A stretch of DNA of 64,000 nt from Pseudomonas viridiflava (GTDB lineage: Bacteria; Pseudomonadota; Gammaproteobacteria; Pseudomonadales; Pseudomonadaceae), in the NCBI RefSeq assembly GCF_900582195.1, contig NZ_UTHA01000227.1, forward strand, positions 248,001 through 312,000, read 5' to 3'. The notes under the pieces were generated by a model that was not told the DNA's origin, searched no databases, and saw only the letters and a list, made by a program, of their open reading frames with translations. A program made the translations under genes and the position numbers. The first letter of the stretch is position 1, and each line of letters opens with the position of its first letter. Positions 35,894 through 43,687 of the stretch are shown here, piece after piece.

Positions 35894-36898
35894 ATGACCG
35901 GTTCTGCTCTTGCTGTCCCGCTCAATCGCCCCCGCACCGTACTGTTCATAGCGTTCCCGGAGATGGGCCTGCTTGATCTGACCGGGGCGCAGACTGTTTT
36001 CTGGGCGGCAGACAAGGCCATGAACGAACGCGGCCTGCCGGGCTATCACTGCCTGACTGCCAGCACCGCTGGCCGTTTAACCAAAACGGCTGAGGGATTG
36101 TCCGTGGCTACGATGCGACTGTCGTCGCTGGCAGAGGCGCCCGTTGACACGATTATGGTGCCAGGGGCGCCAGAGATTCTCCGGGCACTGGACAAAAACG
36201 CCGACCTGATCGACTGGCTGGCCTGGATGGCGCCGCAAGCGCGTCGTACAGCGTCGGTGTGCAGTGGCGCATTTCTACTGGCACAGGCCGGCCTGCTTGA
36301 CAGCAAAAGGGTGGCAACTCACTGGGCGATGTGCGACATGTTTGAATCACGATTCCCGTCAGTGAATGTCGACAAAGATGCAATTTTCATTCAGCAGGAC
36401 ACGGTCTGGACATCGGCGGGAGTAACGGCCGGGATCGATTTGGCACTCGCTCTGGTCGAGGCCGATTGCGGGCGCGATGTTGCGATGCAAGTCGCCCGCG
36501 AACTGGTGGTTTTCATGAAGCGACCCGGTGGGCAATCGCAGTTCAGCGAGATTCTTCAATCGCAAATGCGTGACGGTGATACGTTTGCCGAATTTCATAT
36601 CTGGCTAACCGAGAATTTGTATCGCGAAGATCTGGATGTCGATGCAATGGCGCGCCAGGCGCACATGAGCGCGCGAAATTTCAGCCGCGTCTACAAGCAG
36701 AAAACGGGGCGTCCTCCGGCCAAGGCCCTGGAGGTTTTCCGCCTCGAGGCGGCGCGCCGTCTGCTGGAAGAATCTGATCGCAATATCTCGCAGATAGCGT
36801 CCGCTTGCGGGTTCGGTGATGAAGAGCGCATGCGGGTCACTTTCCAGCGTCATCTTGCCATCTCCCCGCGCGATTACCGCACCCGGTTTTCCCGATGA
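35894..36898 (+). CDS. GlxA-type AraC-family transcriptional regulator
   Basis: 334 residues from ATG 35894 (GGAAG at 35880-35884); the frame extends 35 codons upstream without support. An N-terminal DJ-1/PfpI-like domain (about 10-195) has its nucleophile-elbow Cys123 in VCSGAF. A C-terminal AraC HTH pair (about 235-330) includes AHMSARNFSRVYKQKTGRPP and CGFGDEERMRVTFQRH. It is a full-length paralogue of the HTH-less protein at 17534. In both cases a histidine kinase gene is immediately upstream. Target genes are unknown; the downstream channel, efflux and NO-reductase genes are candidates. Confidence 0.92.
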   Translation: MTGSALAVPLNRPRTVLFIAFPEMGLLDLTGAQTVFWAADKAMNERGLPGYHCLTASTAGRLTKTAEGLSVATMRLSSLAEAPVDTIMVPGAPEILRALDKNADLIDWLAWMAPQARRTASVCSGAFLLAQAGLLDSKRVATHWAMCDMFESRFPSVNVDKDAIFIQQDTVWTSAGVTAGIDLALALVEADCGRDVAMQVARELVVFMKRPGGQSQFSEILQSQMRDGDTFAEFHIWLTENLYREDLDVDAMARQAHMSARNFSRVYKQKTGRPPAKALEVFRLEAARRLLEESDRNISQIASACGFGDEERMRVTFQRHLAISPRDYRTRFSR

Positions 36899-37054
36899 GG
36901 GGGGCCGTTTCCCAAGCGGTATGACGCGCACTCCAGCGTTTAAAACAACAGACTGATCCGGCCTGTGTTGGCCCCACGCGCTTACGCGTTGTCCGGCCTT
37001 GGCTGCCGCGGATCGTGTCATTGCGGTTGAGTAAACAGTGGTTAACAGTTTCTG

Positions 37055-37086
37055 CCTGTCCCGGATCGTCCGGGGCAGGTTTTTTT
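37055..37086 (+). terminator. Rho-independent terminator after GlxA gene
   Basis: CCTGTCCCGG, loop ATCGT and CCGGGGCAGG form a 10-bp stem (one G-T pair) followed by seven T. It ends the kinase-GlxA transcription unit just upstream of the MscS-type gene. Confidence 0.9.
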
Positions 37087-37104
37087 ATGGGGTAGGGATA
37101 CGTC

Positions 37105-38559
37105 ATGGTTGAGTCGGTGCACATCTATAACTTGATTGCCATCTTCCTGTTGCTGGCGCTGGACCTGTTGATATGGCATGTCACGCCTTCCATTTACGTG
37201 CTCCGACGGAGCGCTGTACGCATCGCGCTCTTTCTGTTGTTTTCCTGGCTGATTTTCGCCATTGGCATCAGTCCATTGCAGCCGTCGCCGTGGCCCGACG
37301 ATGTCGCTCTGAATATGTTGAGTACCGCCGTCGCGGTGGTGTGGTGGTTCTTCGCGGCGCGGACGCTGACGGTGGCAATCAGCGCGATGTTTTTCAATCG
37401 AGGCGCACACGGCGCCCGCCTGTTTCAAGACATCATTGGTGCGGCGATTTTTCTGGTTGCCATTGTGGCAGCCGCCGGATACGTCATGCAGTTACCCGTC
37501 AAAGGGCTGCTTGCCACTTCGGGCGGGATGGCGATTGTGGCAGGCCTGGCACTGCGCAGCACGTTGAGTGATCTGTTTTCCGGGATTGTCCTGAACACGA
37601 CCAAGCCCTACGAGGTGGATGACTATGTGCAGATTGACAGCATCAAAGGCAAGGTGGTCGATATCGACTGGCGGGCGACCCACCTCATGACTTCCCATGG
37701 CAGCATGGCCGTGATTCCTAACGCTATCGTCGCCAACGCCAAGTTACTCAATTTCAGTCGCCCACCCGATAGTCATGGTGTCAGCATTACTTTGCAGGTG
37801 CCCTCCGACACCCGTCCCGGCAGAGTTATCGAGGCGTTAGAACGAGCGCTGCAAGGCACGCGTCAATTGAGTCACTCTCCACCGGCAAAAGCTTCGGTGA
37901 AAAACCTGACCATGGAATACACCGAGTACGAGGCCAAGGGTTTTATTTCTGCCATGTCCCAACATACAGAGGTGCGTAACCAGTTATTCGATCTGGCTCA
38001 TCGGCATCTGGAGGCGGCGGGAATAAAACTGGGTCACACCACGCAAAGTCTGACGGCACAAGCTGCCGCTGCGCGAGACTGGAGTCGCCAGCGGCTGCTG
38101 CTTGAGGAAGTGAAGATATTCCGTTCGCTGACTTCTGTTCAGAAAGACCAGCTCGCTCAGGAAATGCACGTCCTCGAATGCCAGCCCGATCAGGTGGTAC
38201 TTGAATACGAAGAAGTGTCTGAATGTTTAATGATTGTCAGCACGGGGGTGATCTCCCTGGCCGTGCATGACGGTGAGCGTCTGGTCGAGGCAACCCGGAT
38301 GGGGCCGGGCGAGGTACTGGGCGAAGAGGGCATTCTCTCGGATGCAGCCTCACGCGGTCAGTTCCGCTGCATCACTGGCTGCTTGTTGTTTCGCATCGAT
38401 AAACCGGCGCTGTGCAACTACCTGGAGGACATTGGCGAATTGAAGTCGGCGCTGAACAAGTTGCAATTGTTTCGTCAGGGTGTGCGGCAATCGTTGTTGC
38501 TGCAAAAGCCTGTGGAAGTCAAAAAGGGTGGTTTTTTACGTTGGTTGAAAAATGTCTGA
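37105..38559 (+). CDS. MscS-type channel with C-terminal cyclic-nucleotide-binding domain
   Basis: 484 residues. Four hydrophobic helices (about 5-135) lead to the MscS pore helix and beta domain (LATSGGMAIVAGLALRSTL, GIVLNTTKPYEVDDYVQ; about 130-230) and the alpha/beta vestibule. Residues 335-450 form a cNMP-binding fold (FRSLTSVQKDQLAQ..., GEVLGEEGILSDAASRGQFR). In MscS relatives such fusions (bCNG channels) are usually gated by cyclic nucleotide rather than tension; that is family knowledge and is not shown here. Terminator 37055-37086 lies upstream, so it has its own promoter. Confidence 0.92.
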   Translation: MVESVHIYNLIAIFLLLALDLLIWHVTPSIYVLRRSAVRIALFLLFSWLIFAIGISPLQPSPWPDDVALNMLSTAVAVVWWFFAARTLTVAISAMFFNRGAHGARLFQDIIGAAIFLVAIVAAAGYVMQLPVKGLLATSGGMAIVAGLALRSTLSDLFSGIVLNTTKPYEVDDYVQIDSIKGKVVDIDWRATHLMTSHGSMAVIPNAIVANAKLLNFSRPPDSHGVSITLQVPSDTRPGRVIEALERALQGTRQLSHSPPAKASVKNLTMEYTEYEAKGFISAMSQHTEVRNQLFDLAHRHLEAAGIKLGHTTQSLTAQAAAARDWSRQRLLLEEVKIFRSLTSVQKDQLAQEMHVLECQPDQVVLEYEEVSECLMIVSTGVISLAVHDGERLVEATRMGPGEVLGEEGILSDAASRGQFRCITGCLLFRIDKPALCNYLEDIGELKSALNKLQLFRQGVRQSLLLQKPVEVKKGGFLRWLKNV

Positions 38560-38868
38560 ATCGGCGCGCGAGCGGGGACCTGTCGCTGACCTCGGGGGCA
38601 CTCGGGTTTGACGCGTGAAACACCCGACATGAACGCACCGACTAAAGCGCCAATGGCTTGGCCAGGAAAACACTTCACTGTTGTCACGCCGATTACGGAT
38701 TTGGTTTCGGATATATAAAACCTTTGTATTAAATTTACATGCGCCAAGGTGATAGGTGTTACATCCGGCCTTCGCCAAACTATTCAGCCTGTAAAACAGT
38801 AATCTCGCGCTACAACTATCGACTCGTAGTTAGTGCGTGAGTCCACTCTTGTGCTGAGTATTCGATTA
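38560..38868. other. 309-base spacer before RND operon
   Basis: No gene recognised. It presumably holds the promoter of the efflux operon. No adjacent dedicated repressor gene was found on either side. Confidence 0.5.
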
Positions 38869-40011
38869 ATGAATTTCTTCCGTCCTTCCCCGTTATGGAA
38901 AGTACTGGGTCCTGCTGCCATGTTGTTGACTGTCGCAAGTATGGGCGGTTGCGAACAGGCATCATCGCACGGGCAGGGCGTTCCGGTTGCCCAAGTGCAA
39001 ATCGAGCCAGTGCAAGTACGAGAAATTCGTTTATGGGATCCGTTCAACGGGCGTGTTGCGGCTGTCGATAATGTCGACATTCGACCCCGCGTCAGCGGCT
39101 ACATCACCCGCATTGCCTACATCGAGGGAAGTGAGGTGAAACGTGGTGACTTGCTCTTCGTGATCGATCCACGGCCTTACCAGACCGCTCTGCAAGTGGC
39201 ACAGGCGCGACTGGACAGGGCGCGGGCAACCGTGGTGCTGAGCGAGGCGCAAAGCGGCCGTGCGCAACGGCTGTTCCAGAGTAACGCGGTGTCGAAAGAT
39301 GACGCGGAAACGCGGCAGGCAACGTTTCTACAAAGCAAAGCCGATGTCCGGGAGGCGGAGGCCGCCGTGGCGCGTGCCAGACTGGACCTTGAATTTACAG
39401 AGGTTCACGCGCCCGTGGCGGGCCGTGTCAGTCGCGCCCAACTGACCCTCGGCAACCTGGCCGTGGCTGATCAGTCGCTTCTGACTACCGTGGTATCCCA
39501 AGACCCGGTCTACGTGTATTTCGATCCGGATGAACACGCTTGGGCGAGTTATCAGGAGCAATTCGTACAGCGGGGGAACTTGCCTGTTCGCCTCGGGCTT
39601 GCCGGTGGGCAGGACTATCCCTATGAAGGCAACGTCGACTTCTTTGACAACCAGGTTGACTCCAACACCGGCACCCTCCGCGCGCGCGCGGTGGTGCGCA
39701 ATCCGCAGCGACGGTTGACCCCTGGGCTTTACGCTCGGGTGCAGTTGGCGGGAGGTGGCGGCCGCCAGGCGTTTCTCGTGGATGATAAAGCGGTGCTTAC
39801 CGACCAGGATCGCAAGTATGTCTACGTACTCGGGAAGAACAGCACCGCCGAGCGGCGCTATGTAACGCCAGGCCGGATGCACGAAGGGTTGCGGGTGATA
39901 GAAACCGGGCTGGACGCAGGCGATCAGGTGATCGTCGGTGGCCTGCAACGCATCTACTACCCCGGTGCCCCCGTGCAAGCCACGACAACGCTGCATGCGG
40001 AGACGCGTTGA
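38869..40011 (+). CDS. RND efflux periplasmic adaptor lipoprotein (MexE-like)
   Basis: About 380 residues from ATG 38869; GTG 38833 is an alternative that adds 12. A hydrophobic leader ends in a lipobox (ASMGGC), so the protein is anchored in the inner membrane. The hairpin, lipoyl (PRVSGYITRIAYIEGSEVKRGDLLFVID) and beta-barrel parts typical of membrane-fusion proteins follow in order. The overall wording is closest to MexE among the named adaptors. Its stop overlaps the RND pump start (TGATG), so the two are co-translated. Confidence 0.92.
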   Translation: MNFFRPSPLWKVLGPAAMLLTVASMGGCEQASSHGQGVPVAQVQIEPVQVREIRLWDPFNGRVAAVDNVDIRPRVSGYITRIAYIEGSEVKRGDLLFVIDPRPYQTALQVAQARLDRARATVVLSEAQSGRAQRLFQSNAVSKDDAETRQATFLQSKADVREAEAAVARARLDLEFTEVHAPVAGRVSRAQLTLGNLAVADQSLLTTVVSQDPVYVYFDPDEHAWASYQEQFVQRGNLPVRLGLAGGQDYPYEGNVDFFDNQVDSNTGTLRARAVVRNPQRRLTPGLYARVQLAGGGGRQAFLVDDKAVLTDQDRKYVYVLGKNSTAERRYVTPGRMHEGLRVIETGLDAGDQVIVGGLQRIYYPGAPVQATTTLHAETR

Positions 40012-43000
40012 TGAACATCTCGCGTTTCTTTATCGAGCGACCCATCTTCGCCGTAGTGCTGTCCGTGATCCTGTTTGCTGTGGGGTTGGTTTGTCTGCCC
40101 CTCCTGCCGGCCGGCGAATACCCTGAAGTCGTGCCTCCCAGCGTAGTGGTACGCACCACATGGCCGGGTGCCAACCCGAAGGAAATTGCCGAGTCCGTCG
40201 CCATTCCTCTGGAAGAAGCGATCAACGGCGTGGAAGGGATCATGTACATGAAGTCGGTCGCCGGTTCCGATGGAAGCCTCAGGGTGGTCGTGACCTTCAC
40301 TCCTGGTATAGAGCCCGACATTGCCGCAGTGCGCGTGCAAAATCGTGTGGCTCAGGCGCTTAGTCGTCTGCCTGAGCAAGTGCGCCAATACGGCGTGACC
40401 ACGCAAAAGCAATCCCCGACGCCCCTGATGTACGTCAGCCTGTACTCACTGGACAACCAGTATGACTCGCTGTATCTGCGCAACTATCTGACGCTGCATA
40501 TCAAGGATGAGCTTTCCCGACTCAATGGCATTGGTGACGTCGGGCTTTACGGGGCGGGTGACTATGCCATGCGCATCTGGCTCGACCCGGGCAAGTTGGC
40601 CACCCGTGGACTATCGGCGGGGGATGTACTCAGGGCCGTGCGCGAGCAAAACGTTCAGGTTTCCGCCGGGCAACTGGGGGCTGAGCCCAGCCCGGGTAAA
40701 ACCGATTTTCTCGTCTCTGTAAACGTGCGCGGTCGATTGCAGACACCGGCCGAGTTCGCAGACATCGTTCTGAAGACCGGCAACAATGGGCAAGTTGTAC
40801 GTCTGGCCGATGTGGCCCGGGTTGAGCTCGGCGCTGACGATTACACCATGCGTGTTTTCCAGGACGACCAAAACGCGACCACCGCCGGGATTTTCCTTTC
40901 TCCGGGTGCCAATGCGCTTGGCGTGGCTGCCGCCGTTTACCGGACCCTCGACCGCCTGGCCGAAGACTTTCCCGAAGGTGTTACCTACAAGGCCGTGTGG
41001 GACCCGACCGTTTTTGTCCGTGAGTCGATCGCTGCTGTGGAACACACCCTCGTTGAGGCCGTGCTGTTGGTGGTTCTGGTCGTGATCCTGTTCCTGCAAA
41101 CCTGGCGCGCCTCGCTCATCCCCTTGGTTGCAGTGCCGGTATCGGTCATTGGTACGTTCGCCTTCCTCTACATACTGGGCTATTCGATCAACACATTGAC
41201 ACTCTTCGGTCTGGTATTGGCAATCGGAATCGTGGTGGACGATGCAATCGTGGTCGTGGAAAACGTCGAGCGTTATATCGCGCAAGGCCTCATGCCGCTA
41301 GAGGCGGCGCACCAGGCGATGCAGGAAGTTTCTGGCCCCATCGTCGCGATTGCGCTGGTGCTGTGCGCGGTGTTCGTGCCCATGGCGTTTCTGGACGGGG
41401 TGACAGGCCAGTTCTATAAACAGTTTGCCGTGACCATCGCCATTTCTACGGTGATTTCGGCGTTCAATTCACTGACCTTGTCGCCCGCGCTCGCAGCACG
41501 CTTGTTGCGTCCTCATGGCAGCAAGCGGGATCGCCTGACGCGTTGGATCGACTTGCTGTTCGGTCGATTTTTCTCCGGGTTCAACCGGTTTTTCCAACGC
41601 AGTTCCCAGCGTTACGAAAGCGGGGTAGGGCGTGCCATCCATCACCGAGGGCCGGTTTTCCTGCTTTATGCGGGTTTGCTGGCAGCAACCGGCGTGTTGT
41701 TCCAGGCCGTGCCGGGTGGCTTCATTCCCACCCAGGACAAACTGTATTTGTTTGGCGGTGCGAAATTGCCTGAAGGCGCGTCGTTGGCGCGCACCGCCGC
41801 AGTGACCCGGCAGATAGGCGAAATCGCCCGAAGCATCGACGGCGTGGATTACGTTCCCGGTTACGCCGGCCTCAATGCCTTGCAGACCGTCAACACGCCC
41901 AATCTCACTGCCGCTTACATCGTGCTTAAGCCGTTCAATGAACGAAGCCGAAGCGCGGTATCGATAAACACTGAACTCAATGAACGCTTCGCCAGGATCA
42001 CCGACGGCTACGCATATGCGTTGATGCCCCCGCCGATACAGGGCTTGGGTAATGGTTCGGGGTATTCGCTGTACCTCAAGGACCGCGCGGGGCTGGGTTA
42101 CGGTGCGTTGCAAAAAGCACTGGATGCCTTCATCGCAGAGGTTGCCAAGACCCCGGGAATGACCTACCCCGTGAGTTCTTATCAGGCGAACGTTCCGCAA
42201 TTGGAGGTACGCGTCGACCGGCTTAAGGCCAAAGCTCAGAATGTGCCTCTGAGCGACTTGTTCGAGACGCTGCAGACCTATCTGGGATCCGTCTATCTGA
42301 ACGATTTCAACCAGTTTGGACGGGTCTATCGTGTGATGGCGCAGGCCGATGCGCCATCGCGTCAGCAAGCTGAAGATATCACCGCGCTCAAGGTGCGTAA
42401 TGCGGACGGTCAGATGGTTCCGGTGGGGGCCATGGTGACCGTGATCCCCTCATATGGTCCGGATCCGGTTATCCGCTACAACGGCTTTCCGGCGGCTGAC
42501 GTCATCGGCGATTCTGATCCACGAGTATTGTCCTCGGCTCAGGTGCTGGCAAAGCTACAAGACATTGCGGACAAGGTACTCCCACATGGCGTCGAGCTGG
42601 AATGGACTGACTTGTCCTACCAGCAGGCCAACCAGAGCCATGCTGCGCTCGTGGTCTTCCCTATGGCAGTGCTGCTGGTATTTCTTGTATTGGCAGCCCT
42701 GTACGAAAGCTGGAGTTTGCCGTTGGCGGTGATTTTGATCGTGCCCGTGTGCATGTGCGCCGCACTGCTGGGTGTGTGGCTATCGGGCGGCGATAACAAC
42801 GTTTTTGTACAGGTCGGTCTGGTGGTTCTGATGGGACTGGCCTGCAAGAACGCGATCTTGATCGTGGAGTTTGCGCGCGAGTTGGAAATCCACCAGCACA
42901 TGTCGCCCACCCAAGCGGCGCTGCACGCCTGTCGCCTGCGGCTACGCCCGATCATCATGACCTCGGTCGCTTTTATCGCTGGTTCTGTCCCTCTGCTCCT

Positions 43001-43172
43001 GGGCCACGGGGCTGGCAGCGAGGTTCGTCTGGCTACCGGGATTACGGTGTTCGCCGGCATGCTCGGGGTGACGCTCTTCGGCTTGTTCCTCACCCCGGTG
43101 TTCTACGTCGCTATCCGTAGCCTGGCGTCGCGTGCCGAAGCTTTGGACAAGTCCGGGGAACTCATCGAATGA
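40011..43172 (+). CDS. RND multidrug efflux pump, inner-membrane subunit (MexF-like)
   Basis: 1053 residues, the normal length of HAE1 pumps. MNISRFFIERPIFAVVLS starts the first helix. The proton-relay helix GIVVDDAIVVVENV carries the paired Asp residues. The C-terminal repeat GLACKNAILIVEFAREL carries the conserved Lys. It resembles MexF more than MexB in the N-terminus and helix 4. The start ATG 40011 overlaps the adaptor stop. No outer-membrane channel gene follows, so the pump must use a channel encoded elsewhere. Substrates cannot be inferred. Confidence 0.95.
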   Translation: MNISRFFIERPIFAVVLSVILFAVGLVCLPLLPAGEYPEVVPPSVVVRTTWPGANPKEIAESVAIPLEEAINGVEGIMYMKSVAGSDGSLRVVVTFTPGIEPDIAAVRVQNRVAQALSRLPEQVRQYGVTTQKQSPTPLMYVSLYSLDNQYDSLYLRNYLTLHIKDELSRLNGIGDVGLYGAGDYAMRIWLDPGKLATRGLSAGDVLRAVREQNVQVSAGQLGAEPSPGKTDFLVSVNVRGRLQTPAEFADIVLKTGNNGQVVRLADVARVELGADDYTMRVFQDDQNATTAGIFLSPGANALGVAAAVYRTLDRLAEDFPEGVTYKAVWDPTVFVRESIAAVEHTLVEAVLLVVLVVILFLQTWRASLIPLVAVPVSVIGTFAFLYILGYSINTLTLFGLVLAIGIVVDDAIVVVENVERYIAQGLMPLEAAHQAMQEVSGPIVAIALVLCAVFVPMAFLDGVTGQFYKQFAVTIAISTVISAFNSLTLSPALAARLLRPHGSKRDRLTRWIDLLFGRFFSGFNRFFQRSSQRYESGVGRAIHHRGPVFLLYAGLLAATGVLFQAVPGGFIPTQDKLYLFGGAKLPEGASLARTAAVTRQIGEIARSIDGVDYVPGYAGLNALQTVNTPNLTAAYIVLKPFNERSRSAVSINTELNERFARITDGYAYALMPPPIQGLGNGSGYSLYLKDRAGLGYGALQKALDAFIAEVAKTPGMTYPVSSYQANVPQLEVRVDRLKAKAQNVPLSDLFETLQTYLGSVYLNDFNQFGRVYRVMAQADAPSRQQAEDITALKVRNADGQMVPVGAMVTVIPSYGPDPVIRYNGFPAADVIGDSDPRVLSSAQVLAKLQDIADKVLPHGVELEWTDLSYQQANQSHAALVVFPMAVLLVFLVLAALYESWSLPLAVILIVPVCMCAALLGVWLSGGDNNVFVQVGLVVLMGLACKNAILIVEFARELEIHQHMSPTQAALHACRLRLRPIIMTSVAFIAGSVPLLLGHGAGSEVRLATGITVFAGMLGVTLFGLFLTPVFYVAIRSLASRAEALDKSGELIE

Positions 43173-43585
43173 TCAAGTCGCACCGGGTGGCTGAACAACG
43201 CCTTGTGAACGATTGGCCCGGCCCTTTCGCCTTGGCCGGACACAGGCCGATGGGGGAGCAACGTGTTGCCGGTACGCCTGGCCTGTTCATAGACCTCTAC
43301 TACCGTCCAATTACGCTTCGGCCGATCGCAGCATGCGCTGCATGTACGCATGACTTGTCTGCGTGACGATACGGCCAAAGTACTTATGCAAATCAGGCTG
43401 CCCAGGGGCGAGTGCGGGTCGCTTTGCCGTGTCACTTATACGGCAAGCGTTAATCGCGCGTGGGCGTTCTGACAACCGGGAAGTTGCAGGGATCTTTTCC
43501 GGTTTCTGCCCGAATTGTCGCGCAGTAAAGATGGAATGAGTGGCCAGTATGGGCTGGCGATGTCCAATAAAAGTCAGGAGTGTCG
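43173..43585. other. 413-base spacer between RND pump and NO reductase
   Basis: A 65-codon frame (43169-43366) begins with an ATGA overlap on the pump stop, the position where an oprN-like channel gene normally starts, but the product does not resemble an outer-membrane factor. The rest should hold the NO-reductase promoter. I found no convincing sigma-54 -24/-12 pair, NorR triplet or FNR/Dnr box by eye. Confidence 0.5.
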
Positions 43586-43687
43586 ATGAATAACTTCAGT
43601 AACTTAATGGCGCCATCAGGCATCGCGTGTGGAGTCTGTCAGGCATCCACCCTGTTCACTCAAGTGGGGTGCAGCTCCGATGCGTGA
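43586..43687 (+). CDS. 33-residue ORF coupled to the NO reductase gene
   Basis: ATG 43586 is preceded by CAGGAG at 43575-43580, the best ribosome site in this region. The 33 residues contain a CxxC pair (CGVC) and a third Cys (GCSSDA at the end). The stop (43685-43687) overlaps the downstream NO-reductase start (43680), which itself has only a weak ribosome site. This arrangement is typical of translational coupling. The product is not recognised; it may be a leader peptide or a small metal-binding protein. Too short for standard gene calling. Confidence 0.55.
   Translation: MNNFSNLMAPSGIACGVCQASTLFTQVGCSSDA

Noticed and set aside
43440..43585. Search for a sigma-54 promoter or FNR/Dnr box upstream of the NO reductase
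   Set aside because: No adequate TGGC-N8-TTGC pair and no TTGAT-N4-ATCAA palindrome could be found by eye.
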